Origin: CAWBLP01 sp963789495
Lineage (GTDB): Bacteria > Pseudomonadota > Alphaproteobacteria > Acetobacterales > Acetobacteraceae
NCBI GenBank assembly: GCA_963789495.1
Contig: CAWBLP010000010.1
Span: 372,001 to 436,000 of the forward strand
Direction: 5' to 3'
Length of the DNA stretch: 64,000 nt
Numbering within the stretch: the stretch's first letter is position 1; every line of letters starts with the position of its first letter. This document shows, piece by piece, positions 1 through 8,624 of the stretch. The position numbers and the translations under genes are program-made. The notes under the pieces were generated by a model. The model worked only from the letters and a program-made list of their open reading frames with translations. It ran no database searches and had not been told where the DNA came from.

Positions 1-138
1 CCACCGCCCCATCCGCACCGAAAACCGCTGTTCCACCCAATCACGCAGTTGAGCGGCACGGGGTTTGCTGTCCGCATCATAATAGACATGCGCATGATAG
101 TCGGTGATCGTGCCTGCGTCTTTCGCTGCGTCCTGCAT
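1..138 (-). CDS. DOPA 4,5-dioxygenase family protein, N-terminal part
   Basis: The first 46 codons of a gene that runs off the left edge. The translation contains the motif YHAHVYYD near residue 14, then a region ending in FSVRMGRW. This pattern is typical of the small (about 110 residue) DOPA 4,5-dioxygenase-like proteins, which resemble plant and fungal extradiol enzymes acting on catechol-type substrates. Its ATG overlaps the stop codon of the acyl-CoA synthetase (TGATG), so the two are probably translationally coupled and cotranscribed with the thiolase upstream. The C-terminal two thirds lie outside the window, so metal ligands beyond the first histidines cannot be checked. The substrate is unknown. 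Confidence 0.7.
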   Translation of the reverse strand, partial: MQDAAKDAGTITDYHAHVYYDADSKPRAAQLRDWVEQRFSVRMGRW

Positions 139-1682
139 CACGCTTGCTCCTCCAGCAGCCGACGGACTTCCCGCTTGGTCACCTTGCCGTAGCCAGATTT
201 CGGCAACTCTGGCCAGACGACAATTCTCGCCGGAAACTTGTATTTTGCCAGCCGCCCTTCGAGATGGGTCATGACGGAATGCGGATCGATCTGGGCGTCC
301 GCAGCCGCAACCAGCACGGCAACGCCGCTCTCGCCCCAGCGTGGATCGGGCAGTCCCACCACGCAAGCTTCCGCGACGGCGGGGTGGGTCAGCAACGCCT
401 CCTCGATCTCCCGCGGATAGACGTTCGAGCCGCCCGAGATATACATGTCCGAGGCACGCCCGGTGATGAACACGAAGCCCTGCTCATCCAGGTGGCCAAG
501 ATCGCCGGTATGGAACCAGCCGAACCGCGTGGCCTGCTCGGTGGCCTCCGCATTATTGTAGTAGCCGTTGAACACGCCGGGTCCACGCACGCAGATCTCG
601 CCGGTGCTGCCGGCCGGCAGGTGGTTGCCATCCGGATCCATGATGGTCACCTGCATGCCGGTGCGCGGCACGCCGCAACTTCCCAGTTTCATCGCCGCGT
701 CATCCAGGCTGTGCAGTTCGCACGGCAGCACGGTGATGTTGCCGGTGACTTCGCCCATGCCAAAATACTGCACCAGCACCGGGCCGAGCTTCTGCAGCGC
801 GTGGACCTGGTCGGCGCGATACATTGGGGAGCCGGCATAGATTACGTAGCGCAATGACGAATGATCATAGCGATCCACCGCATCATGCCGGGTCAGCATG
901 GTGATGATTGTCGGCACGGTGAACATGTTGGTCACGTGGTGCCGTTCCACCAGGCGCCAGGCTTCCTCGCAATCCAGCCGCTCGCCGGACAGCAGTACGG
1001 TCGCGGCGCCGCGGGCGACCTGCGGCAGCGCGTGCACGCCGGCGCCATGCGACAGCGGCGCCACCACCAGCGAGACATCCTGCTCGGTGGTGGCCGGCAT
1101 CAAGTCGCAGAGATGATTACAGACAACATAATTCATCTGGCCGTGGGTCAGCACGCCGGCTTTTGGCCGTCCGGTGGTGCCCGAGGTGTAGAAGAACCAG
1201 GCGGGATGGTCGTGCCCGACATCGGCTTCCCGGGTGATCCTGCCGTCGAATTCAGCCAGCGTGTCCCATTCCAGCTCGCCAGGTCCGATGGAGATCTCGA
1301 GCCGGCAATTGGGGTTTTCCGCTCGTGCGGCGGCGGCGTGGTCGGGGAAGGCGGCGTCGAAAATATGCACCGCGGCACCGGAGGATTGCGCCAGATACGC
1401 CACCTCCGGTGGCGTGAGGCGGAAGTTGGTCGGCACCCAGACCGCGCCCAGCATCCAGGAGGCGAACATCGTCTCCAGCACGGCGTTGGAATTGCGGGCG
1501 TGCAGCAGCACGCGATCGCCATGCCGCACGCCGCGCGCCGCCAGCGCTCCGGCGGCAGCCTGGACCCGCGTGCAGACCGTCGCCCAGGTCCAGCTGTGAT
1601 CCCGCCAGATGATCGCCGGCCGGTCCGGGAAGCGGCGGGCGCTCTGCAGCAGCAGATGCGCGAGGTTGCTGGTCGGGATCAG
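138..1682 (-). CDS. AMP-dependent acyl-CoA synthetase (non-canonical start)
   Basis: ANL-superfamily ligase that activates a carboxylic acid to acyl-CoA via acyl-AMP. Visible motifs are the P-loop-like YTSGTTGRPK, the A8-type GWFHTGDLG, GRASDMYISGG and a C-terminal lysine in KSGYGKVTKRE. The first ATG/GTG/TTG in frame is GTG at 1529, which gives 463 aa and loses part of the family's N-terminal fold. The upstream in-frame sequence encodes typical N-terminal family features (NLAHLLLQSARRFPDRPAII, then TWTWAT-like residues) without a stop. The only plausible start there is CTG at 1682-1680, preceded by a GGAGCAG Shine-Dalgarno-like stretch, giving 514 aa, the usual family length. That start overlaps the thiolase stop. 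Substrate unknown; neighbours suggest an aromatic or branched acid. Confidence 0.85.
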   Translation of the reverse strand: MIPTSNLAHLLLQSARRFPDRPAIIWRDHSWTWATVCTRVQAAAGALAARGVRHGDRVLLHARNSNAVLETMFASWMLGAVWVPTNFRLTPPEVAYLAQSSGAAVHIFDAAFPDHAAAARAENPNCRLEISIGPGELEWDTLAEFDGRITREADVGHDHPAWFFYTSGTTGRPKAGVLTHGQMNYVVCNHLCDLMPATTEQDVSLVVAPLSHGAGVHALPQVARGAATVLLSGERLDCEEAWRLVERHHVTNMFTVPTIITMLTRHDAVDRYDHSSLRYVIYAGSPMYRADQVHALQKLGPVLVQYFGMGEVTGNITVLPCELHSLDDAAMKLGSCGVPRTGMQVTIMDPDGNHLPAGSTGEICVRGPGVFNGYYNNAEATEQATRFGWFHTGDLGHLDEQGFVFITGRASDMYISGGSNVYPREIEEALLTHPAVAEACVVGLPDPRWGESGVAVLVAAADAQIDPHSVMTHLEGRLAKYKFPARIVVWPELPKSGYGKVTKREVRRLLEEQA

Positions 1683-2848
1683 CGCAGCTGCTCCAGGATC
1701 GACACGTAATTTGCGACCGCTGCACCGCCCATGTTGAACACGCCGCCGATATCGGCTGTGGGCAGCTGCATGGTGCCGGCCTGCCCGGTGAGTTGCATCG
1801 CGGTGATCGCGTGCATCGACACACCGGTCGCACCGATCGGGTGACCCTTTGCCTTCAGCCCGCCCGAGGGGTTCACCGGCAGTCTCCCACCCTTCGCGGT
1901 CCAGCCTTCCAGCACCGCGCGCGCGCCCTGGCCCGGTGCCGCCAGCCCCATGGCCTCATATTCCAGCAACTCCGCGATGGTGAAACAGTCGTGCGATTCC
2001 ACGAAGGACAGGTCTTCGAGTTTCATGTCCGCCGCGGACAGCGCACGCCCCCAGGCCTCGCGCGCGCCTTCGAACTGGGTGATGTCGCGCTTGCTGATCG
2101 GCAGGAAATCGTTCACCTGCACTGCGGCGCGGAACCGCACCGCCTTGCCCAGGCTGCGCGCGGTTTCCTCATCCGTCAGCACCAGCGCCGCCGCCCCGTC
2201 CGACACCAGCGAGCAGTCGGTGCGCTTCAGCGGCGGCGCAACATAGGGATTTTTCTCCGACACCGTGCGGCAGAACTCGTAACCGAGATCCTTGCGCATC
2301 TGCGCATAGGGATTGTCCACACCGTTCTTGTGGTTCTTCGCTGCGATGGCCGCCAGCGCGTCCGACTGGTCGCCGTAGCGCTGGAAATACCGTTCCGCGA
2401 TGCGGCCGAATACCCCGGCGAACCCGGCGGGAATGTCCGATTCTTCTTTCTGGTAGCTGGCCTTCAGCAGAATGTCGCCGACCTCCTTGCCCGGAGTCGC
2501 GGTCATCTTCTCGACGCCGATCACCAGCGCGAAACGGCCACGCCCGGCGCCGATGAAATCCCGCGCGCTGTGCACGGCGGCGCTACCGGAGGCGCAGGCG
2601 TTCTCCAACCTGGTGACCGGCTTGAAACGCAGCTCCGGCACGTGCTGCAGCACCAGCGAGGCAGGAAAGTCCTGCGCCGAAAACCCATTGTTGAACAGGC
2701 TGACGAAGCTGGCATCGATGTCGGTCGCCGGAATTCCGGCATCCTCGATCGCCGCGCCGGCGACGCGGCCGATCAGCGCCTCGATGTCCGGCTCTTCCAA
2801 CTTGCCAAATGGCGAATGCGCCCAGCCGACGATGCATGCTTCGGTCAT
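1679..2848 (-). CDS. thiolase family protein (SCP-2/acetyl-CoA acetyltransferase-like)
   Basis: 389 aa protein of the thiolase superfamily, SCP-2-like subgroup. The nucleophilic cysteine lies in NACASGSAAV (about residue 85). A histidine lies in ESHDCFTIAE (about residue 285), and the second catalytic histidine in GGLKAKGHPIGATG (about residue 330). Family members cleave or condense 3-ketoacyl-CoA thioesters. The gene sits immediately upstream of the acyl-CoA synthetase, with overlapping ends, so the product probably acts on CoA esters made by that ligase. Start ATG at 2848 follows an AGGAGG-like stretch. The C-terminal GGVFNMGGAA loop is complete, so the gene looks intact. Exact substrate unknown. 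Confidence 0.88.
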   Translation of the reverse strand: MTEACIVGWAHSPFGKLEEPDIEALIGRVAGAAIEDAGIPATDIDASFVSLFNNGFSAQDFPASLVLQHVPELRFKPVTRLENACASGSAAVHSARDFIGAGRGRFALVIGVEKMTATPGKEVGDILLKASYQKEESDIPAGFAGVFGRIAERYFQRYGDQSDALAAIAAKNHKNGVDNPYAQMRKDLGYEFCRTVSEKNPYVAPPLKRTDCSLVSDGAAALVLTDEETARSLGKAVRFRAAVQVNDFLPISKRDITQFEGAREAWGRALSAADMKLEDLSFVESHDCFTIAELLEYEAMGLAAPGQGARAVLEGWTAKGGRLPVNPSGGLKAKGHPIGATGVSMHAITAMQLTGQAGTMQLPTADIGGVFNMGGAAVANYVSILEQLR

Positions 2849-2924
2849 GCGGAACCTCCTTGCCCTGGGCCGGAGACCCTACGCATGGGTTCGCGGCCTG
2901 TCCAACGTGTCCTGGCTTGGGGTG

Positions 2925-3050
2925 GAGAGTGGGCAAGCGCCCCGTCCCCACCCCTGAGAGAACCGGTGGCAAGGGCCGGGCCCTTGGCAGGGTTTCAAGG
3001 GGCAGCGCCCGTTGATTGGTGTTTGGGGGTGACGCCCCGACCCTTGCTGC
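2925..3050. repeat. GC-rich intergenic palindromic segment
   Basis: Between the thiolase and the chelatase lies a non-coding segment with a 7-bp stem and 3-nt loop at 2970-2986 (CAAGGGC CGG GCCCTTG). It is followed by a GGGGCAGCGCCC-type sequence. Composition and shape resemble dispersed intergenic palindromes common in related high-GC genomes. No T-run follows, so it is not a clear intrinsic terminator. Confidence 0.35.
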
Positions 3051-3086
3051 CGCAGCCCACAGACCTCCGGCATTGTGCGGATGTCA

Positions 3087-3824
3087 TCACTCCGGCGGCA
3101 CATCCGACCAGCCCGCCACCTGCTCCAGGATCAATTGCGCGAGGCCGGGCGCGTCACCGATCGACCCCAGATCCAGCACCGGCAAATCCTGCGGGCCGCG
3201 CAGGCGCCGTTCCGCGGCGAGCAGGTTCGGCAGATCCAGCCGGACATGACCGCCCTCCCCCATGAAGCAGCCGACCACGCCGACGGTCGCATCCGCCAGC
3301 GCGCGCAACGCATCGGCCACCAATGGCGGTTCTTCCAGAAAGGCCACGCGCACATCGGCAAAGCATCGGCGACGCGCGAGGGCGGCGCCGTGCCGGTGCA
3401 ACGCCATCGGGCGACCAGGCGAGCGCGCCGATCCATGTCCTACCAGCAGCACCGTCAGTGCCGCTGGATCATCGGCATGGCGTCGCGCAACGCAGGCCTC
3501 GATCACGGCGGGGATCCCGTCGTGCACGCCAACCGGCGCGCATGACCGCACGATCTGGTTGCCGTTTCGCATCGATGTGCTGCGTCCTTGCAGGCCCAGT
3601 GCGGCTGGAACGGCATTGCGCACGAACCAGCCATTTTCCATGAAGCAGGGCACCATATGCACCACCGCACGGTGCAGCGATGCCAACGCCGGCGCGGCCG
3701 CCGGCTCGCCGTTCAGCAACCCGACGGCAACCTGGGCAAAATGCGGGCGCAGCCGAGCCGCGTGAGCCTGCATGGCACGGCCGGCGTCGGGATAGTGCGC
3801 GGAGCCATGGCCGACCAGCAGCAA
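3087..3824 (-). CDS. sirohydrochlorin chelatase-like protein, tandem CbiX domains
   Basis: About 245 aa made of two CbiX-type domains in tandem. Each starts with the signature LLVGHGSA / LLVGHGSAR (residues about 2 and 125) and contains a later segment with conserved small and acidic residues (VPCFMENGWFVR; VGCFMGEGGHVR). The family inserts cobalt, nickel or iron into sirohydrochlorin or related tetrapyrroles. The first recognisable start is TTG at 3824, just before the first motif. An earlier start inside the end of the preceding gene is possible, because the frame stays open for about 12 codons with no ATG. No cobalamin or siroheme genes are adjacent, so the physiological partner is not evident. 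Confidence 0.75.
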   Translation of the reverse strand: MLLVGHGSAHYPDAGRAMQAHAARLRPHFAQVAVGLLNGEPAAAPALASLHRAVVHMVPCFMENGWFVRNAVPAALGLQGRSTSMRNGNQIVRSCAPVGVHDGIPAVIEACVARRHADDPAALTVLLVGHGSARSPGRPMALHRHGAALARRRCFADVRVAFLEEPPLVADALRALADATVGVVGCFMGEGGHVRLDLPNLLAAERRLRGPQDLPVLDLGSIGDAPGLAQLILEQVAGWSDVPPE

Positions 3825-3858
3825 TGCGTCCTGCTGCCAGTCGCCCGAGGCTGTCGGT

Positions 3859-4863
3859 TCAGCTGCCCTGCCCAGACTGAACCTCCGACAGGAACAGATC
3901 CTTCCAGGAATTGGGCATGTGCTTCAGGCGACCGACCTTGTGCATGAACTCCACGAACACCATCAGTTTCTGTGGCACCGTGGTCCACACATTGTCCGGG
4001 TCGGCGACCATCTTGGTCATCTGCTCCAAGGGATGAGTATCCTTGGAGAGTTTGATGTAAATTTCAGCAGCGTCCTGAGGATGCTTGTTGATGAAGTCGT
4101 TGGCTTCTTCCTGCGCCGACAGCACCGCCTGACTGATTTTCGGATTGGCCGCGTGGAATGACGGTGACGCGACCAGGTTGCCGTTCACATGATCGCCGCC
4201 GAGCGTGTCCTTGGATTTCAGCACCATGTGCACGTTGGGCGAGGCGAGTTCGTAGAAGTAGAACGGCGCCACGGTGTAGTGGCTGTTGACCGCGGACTTA
4301 CCGGAGATCACGCCGGCCGCGGCGTCCGGATGGGACAGCGTCACGGTCCAGGGATCCAGTTTTTCGTAGTGCTCGATGCCCCATTGCTTCGCCGCGGCCA
4401 TTTCCAGGCAGATCGCCTGCGCCGAGATCTTTGCCGTCGGTAATGCGATGCGGTCCTTTTCGGTGAAGTCGGCGATGGTCTTCACCGCCGGATTGTTGGT
4501 GGTCAGCACGAAAGGCTGCAGTTGCACACAGCTCAAAGCGCGCACTTCACGCGGCGTGCCGACGGTCTTGTCCCACAATGTCGCCAGGCCCGGCGTGCCG
4601 ACCACGCCGAAATCGACCTGCCCGCTCAGCAGGCCGTCGATCATCGCGCCGGGTCCGCCCAGTGTCGGCCAATCCACTTGCAGTGTCGGCACGCCCAGTT
4701 TCGCCGCGTGCTTCTCCACCAGCTTTTCGTGCTGCATCACCATCAGCGGCATGTAGGGCAGGCCATATTGCTTCACGATGCGTACGGCGCTCGCCTCTGC
4801 TGCCGCACTGCGTGCCAGGGCCGGCATCGCCAGCAGGGCCAGGCCAAATTCTCTGCGCCGCAT
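3859..4863 (-). CDS. ABC transporter substrate-binding protein (NMT1/SsuA-like)
   Basis: 334 aa periplasmic binding protein. ATG at 4863 is chosen because GGAGGAAAC precedes it by about 5 nt. The protein then starts with MRRREFGLALLAMPALARSA, a signal peptide with a twin-arginine-like RRREF followed by a hydrophobic run and AAA/AEA cleavage region. The mature part begins with VRIVKQYGLPYMPL and contains GVVGTPGLATLWD, as in nitrate/sulfonate/taurine-type binding proteins. Permease and ATPase genes are not in the window. It is divergent from the flavoprotein gene at 5029, with which it shares a 165-bp intergenic region that must carry both promoters. Ligand unknown; context suggests an organic acid. 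Confidence 0.82.
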   Translation of the reverse strand: MRRREFGLALLAMPALARSAAAEASAVRIVKQYGLPYMPLMVMQHEKLVEKHAAKLGVPTLQVDWPTLGGPGAMIDGLLSGQVDFGVVGTPGLATLWDKTVGTPREVRALSCVQLQPFVLTTNNPAVKTIADFTEKDRIALPTAKISAQAICLEMAAAKQWGIEHYEKLDPWTVTLSHPDAAAGVISGKSAVNSHYTVAPFYFYELASPNVHMVLKSKDTLGGDHVNGNLVASPSFHAANPKISQAVLSAQEEANDFINKHPQDAAEIYIKLSKDTHPLEQMTKMVADPDNVWTTVPQKLMVFVEFMHKVGRLKHMPNSWKDLFLSEVQSGQGS

Positions 4864-5028
4864 TGTTCGTTTCCTCCGGTCAACTCGATGCCGGGTTCGA
4901 TACACGGAAACGCCCCGCGGGACCAACTGCTCGCCACGCGCCCCGGGCGGACGGAGCCTCGGGTTGAGCCTGAACGCGCTTTCCGTTCTTCTGCTGTGCG
5001 TCCAAGGATGGCCGGAAGGGAAATGGAA

Positions 5029-6480
5029 ATGAGCGAGCGCGCCAGGCATGTGCTGGTTGTCGGTTGTGGCATGGGTGGGCTTGCCTCTGCGGTCTCAGCT
5101 TTGCAGGCCGGCGCCAGCGTCACGCTGTTGGAACGGGCACCGCAGGAGGAGCGTGGCGGCCAGACGCGCTACACCGAGGCGTATTTCCGCATGAAGAGCG
5201 AAGCCGAGGTAACCGACGATTTCGAAACTCACCTCGCGGAAAATGGCAGCGGTTATCTGGATCCTTCTCTGGTGTCCCTCACCGCCTCCGGCACGCGTGA
5301 CTCATGGCCGGCGGTGGTGAAGGGGCTGAGCCTGGCGGACCCCGACTTCATCGGCAGTTTTGCCGAACAGGCGGGACCGACCGTCGCATGGTTGAAAAGC
5401 TTCGGTGTGCGTTTCGATTTTCTGCCGACGCAGTTCCTGACCAGATCGCAGCCACGGCTGCTGCCGGTGGGCGGCGGGCTGGCGCTGGTGGAAGCCCTGG
5501 CGGCGGAGGCGGAACGGCTGGGCGCGCAGTTCCGCTACGACACCACGGCCATCGGCTTGCTGCAGGCGCAGGACGGACGGGTGTGCGGCGTGCAGGCACG
5601 CGCGGGCGGGCAGACCATGCGGTTGGAGGCCGATGCCGTGGTGCTGGCTTGCGGTGGATTCGAAGGCAATGCCGAGATGATGACGCGCTATATCGGGCCG
5701 CGCTCGGTATATCTGCGGCCGATCTGCCGGGGCGGCTATTTCAACAAGGGCGAAGGCATCCGCATGGCGCTGGCCGCCGGAGCCGCCACCTCGGGCGATT
5801 TTGGCGGCTACCATGCGGAACCGATCGATCCACGCTCCGGCATCTCGGAGCCTTCCGTGTTCATCTTCCCGTACGGCATCTTGGTGAACGCCGAGGGCGA
5901 ACGCTTCGTCGATGAGGCACCCGGCACGGTGGATGCCTGGTACGAGCGCATCACGAGGCGCATCTTCGAGCAGAAGAATGGCCTCGCGCATGTCGTGCTG
6001 GATGCGCGCCACATGGAAATCCCCAATTACCGGCTGGGGATTCGCACCGACCAGCCGCCGCTGGTGGCCGACACGGTCGCCGGCCTCGCCGCCGCCTGCG
6101 GCATTGCGAAGGAGCGGTTGGAGCAGACCGTCGAGCGTTACAATGCCTCGTGCCGGCCTGGCCGCTACGATCCGCTGACGATCGATGGGCTGTGCACACA
6201 CGGGCTGGTGCCGGCGAAGTCGAACTGGGCCCTGCCGATCGATACGCCGCCGTATCACGCCTATCCGATCATCTCCGCCAACGTGTTCACCTTCGGCGGG
6301 CTGAAGACGGATTCCCATGCGCGCGTGCTGGACGCCGACGGCGAACCGATCCCCGGCCTGTATGCCGCCGGCGAGATCATCGGCACCTATTACCACACCT
6401 ATACCGGCGCCACGTCGGTGCTGAAAGGCGCGGTGTTCGGCCGGGCGGCCGGACGTCATGCCACTGGCAACGCCGCGTAA
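5029..6480 (+). CDS. FAD-dependent oxidoreductase (fumarate reductase/tricarballylate dehydrogenase-like)
   Basis: 483 aa flavoprotein. The N-terminal dinucleotide fold is VLVVGCGMGGLASAVSA (GxGxxG near residue 12). The C-terminal FAD motif is GLYAAGEIIGTYYHTY. The body resembles the succinate dehydrogenase/fumarate reductase flavoprotein family that includes tricarballylate and 3-ketosteroid dehydrogenases. Two in-frame ATGs occur (5023 and 5029). The AAGGG at 5016-5020 is better spaced from 5029. No transmembrane segment or signal is visible, so it is probably cytoplasmic. The next gene, 11 bp downstream, encodes a related flavoprotein, so the two may be a pair acting on the compound delivered by the divergent binding-protein system. 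Confidence 0.82.
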   Translation: MSERARHVLVVGCGMGGLASAVSALQAGASVTLLERAPQEERGGQTRYTEAYFRMKSEAEVTDDFETHLAENGSGYLDPSLVSLTASGTRDSWPAVVKGLSLADPDFIGSFAEQAGPTVAWLKSFGVRFDFLPTQFLTRSQPRLLPVGGGLALVEALAAEAERLGAQFRYDTTAIGLLQAQDGRVCGVQARAGGQTMRLEADAVVLACGGFEGNAEMMTRYIGPRSVYLRPICRGGYFNKGEGIRMALAAGAATSGDFGGYHAEPIDPRSGISEPSVFIFPYGILVNAEGERFVDEAPGTVDAWYERITRRIFEQKNGLAHVVLDARHMEIPNYRLGIRTDQPPLVADTVAGLAAACGIAKERLEQTVERYNASCRPGRYDPLTIDGLCTHGLVPAKSNWALPIDTPPYHAYPIISANVFTFGGLKTDSHARVLDADGEPIPGLYAAGEIIGTYYHTYTGATSVLKGAVFGRAAGRHATGNAA

Positions 6481-6491
6481 GGGGAAACGCC

Positions 6492-7856
6492 ATGGACGCA
6501 GATGTGGTGGTGGTCGGCGCGGGTCTGGCAGGGTTCTGCGCCGCCATTGAAGCCGCCCGCGCAGGGGCCAGTGTAATGCTGCTGGAGTCGCAGGACCGTG
6601 TCGGCGGCAGGACCAATCTCAGCGGCGGATCGTTCGCCTTCGCCGGCACCGACCGCCAGCGTGCCCGCGGCATCGAGGATTCTCCGGCGCGCCTGGCGCA
6701 GGATTTCCTCACTGTCGGCGATCACGCCAACGATCCCGCGCTGGTGCAGCTCTACGCCGATCATCAGCTCGACGCCTATCGCCTCCTGACCGAACGCGGG
6801 GTGCAGTTCGGCCCGATCCAGGCTGCCTCCGGCCAATCCGTGCCGCGCCAGCATCCGTCCAACCCGCGTGACGTGATTCGAATCCTGCATGAGGAAGCCG
6901 GACGCATGCCGGCCATCACCATCCGGCTGAATGCCCGCGCGCGGCAACTGATACGCGGTCAGGACGGTCGTATCGCCGGCGTGCAACTCACATCGGACAA
7001 TCGTAACGAAACCGTCATGGCACGGCGCGCCGTGGTGCTGACCAGCGGCGGGTTCTCTCGCAATCCCGCACTGCTGGAAACCTTCGCTCCCGGCCAGGCC
7101 GCGGCGAAACGCGTCGGCGGTCCCGGCTCCCAAGGGGACGGACTCAAAATGGCCTGGCAGCTCGGCGCCGGCATGCGCGACATGGGCTATATCAAAGGCA
7201 CGTTCGGCAACCATCGCGACGCGCAGCCCGAGCAGCATACCGCCATGCTGGCGGTGTATCGCGGCGCCATCGCGGTGAACCGACTGGGCCACCGCTTCGT
7301 CAACGAATCGATCTCCTACAAGCTGCTGGGCGATGCCTGCCTCGCCCAGCTCGGCGCCACCGGGTTCCAGATCTTCGATCAGGGGGTGATGGATGCAGCG
7401 GTCCCCGGCGTGCCGATTTTCGATTTTCCCCGGCGGGTGCAAGAAGGTTTGCTGCTGAGCGCGGACAGCCTCGCCGCGTTGGCAACGCTGATCGAGGTGG
7501 ATGCGGTCATGCTGGAAGCGACGGTTGCCGGCTATAACCGCGATGTCACGGCCGGCCGCGACACGGAGTTCGGCCGCGACGGGCTGGTGCAGGGATTCGG
7601 TGCGCTCTGCCGGATCGAAACGCCGCCGTTCTATGCCTATCCCTCCACCAGCGCGGTGATTGCCACCTATTGCGGGCTGACAGTCGATCCGCGGATGCGC
7701 GTGCTGGACGTGTTCGGCACGGAGATCCAAGGGCTGTTTGCGGCCGGTGAGATCACCGGCGGATTCCACGGCAAGGCGTTCATGACCGGAACCTCACTGG
7801 GCAAATGCGTCATTTGCGGTCGGATCGCGGGACGGGAGGCGGCGGCGCTGGCGTGA
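6492..7856 (+). CDS. second FAD-binding fumarate reductase-like flavoprotein
   Basis: 454 aa, homologous in layout to the preceding gene. It has an N-terminal VVVVGAGLAGFCAAIEA FAD fold, a long substrate domain, and a C-terminal GLFAAGEITGGFHG motif that closes the flavin site. ATG at 6492 is preceded by GGGGAAACGCC, a good ribosome site, 11 bp after the previous stop, so an operon is very likely. Homology with the neighbour is of the same fold rather than near-identity, so this looks like an old duplication or a two-enzyme pathway, not a recent repeat. Substrate unknown; 2-enoate, steroid-like or tricarboxylate reductions are all seen in the family. Confidence 0.82.
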   Translation: MDADVVVVGAGLAGFCAAIEAARAGASVMLLESQDRVGGRTNLSGGSFAFAGTDRQRARGIEDSPARLAQDFLTVGDHANDPALVQLYADHQLDAYRLLTERGVQFGPIQAASGQSVPRQHPSNPRDVIRILHEEAGRMPAITIRLNARARQLIRGQDGRIAGVQLTSDNRNETVMARRAVVLTSGGFSRNPALLETFAPGQAAAKRVGGPGSQGDGLKMAWQLGAGMRDMGYIKGTFGNHRDAQPEQHTAMLAVYRGAIAVNRLGHRFVNESISYKLLGDACLAQLGATGFQIFDQGVMDAAVPGVPIFDFPRRVQEGLLLSADSLAALATLIEVDAVMLEATVAGYNRDVTAGRDTEFGRDGLVQGFGALCRIETPPFYAYPSTSAVIATYCGLTVDPRMRVLDVFGTEIQGLFAAGEITGGFHGKAFMTGTSLGKCVICGRIAGREAAALA

Positions 7857-7901
7857 TGACCGCGGTGCGCGCCACGTGCGCGAGAGTGCCGATTTCAGAG
7901 T

Positions 7902-8624
7902 TCAGCCTGGTTTTGTTGCCTGTATCGCCACGAAGGCAGCACCCAGAGTTGTGAGGCGGCCCAGGTATGGATCGACTGGCGCCATCAAGCGGGCTATCGG
8001 CGTCCACGGCGGAAAAAAGATGACGCCATGCACTGAATCGACCGAAACTCCGCTCTGTCGGATCATAGCCGACAGCTCCTTAGCGGTGCGGAACCGTGCT
8101 GCCCGCCATAGTTTTGCCCCGAGCCATCCCCGGATGCGCCGTCGCGCGGCCCAGACACTCCATTTGCCAAGGTCGCCGATCACCAGCCGTCCACCGGGGC
8201 GCAGCACGCGCGCCATCTCCCGGATCGCTACATCGGCGTCGCGCACGAAGCTCAACACGGTTATACAGGTGACGACATCGAAGCTTCCATCGATGAATGG
8301 CAGGGATTGAGACCGCGCTGCGACGAAGGCGACGCGGGTGCCGTCTCGGGCGGCATGCGCCTGCGCCGTGGCGAGCATGCGCTGATCCGTGTCGCAGCCG
8401 GCGATACGTGCGGCACCACGCTGGGCGAACAGCATCGCCAAAGTGCCATCGCCGCAACCGACATCGAGCGCTGAAACGCCGTGCAGCGCTCCGGTCAGAC
8501 CGAGGATCCGTCGATGCTCCAGTGCATCGGTGATCTCGCCAAGCGATGACGTTCTCCAAACGGAATAGACCTCCGGTCCGAACTGCCCGCCTTGCGGGGA
8601 GTCAGTCCGGGACCGGACACGCAT
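7902..8624 (-). CDS. class I SAM-dependent methyltransferase
   Basis: 240 aa. Methyltransferase-11-type Rossmann fold: motif I SALDVGCGDGTLAMLF (about residue 50), acidic residue after beta 2 in AGCDTD, then FDVVTCITVLSFVRD and the post-II motif ARVLRPGGRLVIGDLG. These residues bind S-adenosylmethionine. The C-terminal part has a hydrophobic and aromatic segment (VIFFPPWTPIARLM) of unknown role. The ATG at 8624 lies inside the end of the upstream thiamine-binding-like gene (23-bp overlap), which suggests translational coupling. The acceptor substrate cannot be deduced. Confidence 0.82.
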   Translation of the reverse strand: MRVRSRTDSPQGGQFGPEVYSVWRTSSLGEITDALEHRRILGLTGALHGVSALDVGCGDGTLAMLFAQRGAARIAGCDTDQRMLATAQAHAARDGTRVAFVAARSQSLPFIDGSFDVVTCITVLSFVRDADVAIREMARVLRPGGRLVIGDLGKWSVWAARRRIRGWLGAKLWRAARFRTAKELSAMIRQSGVSVDSVHGVIFFPPWTPIARLMAPVDPYLGRLTTLGAAFVAIQATKPG

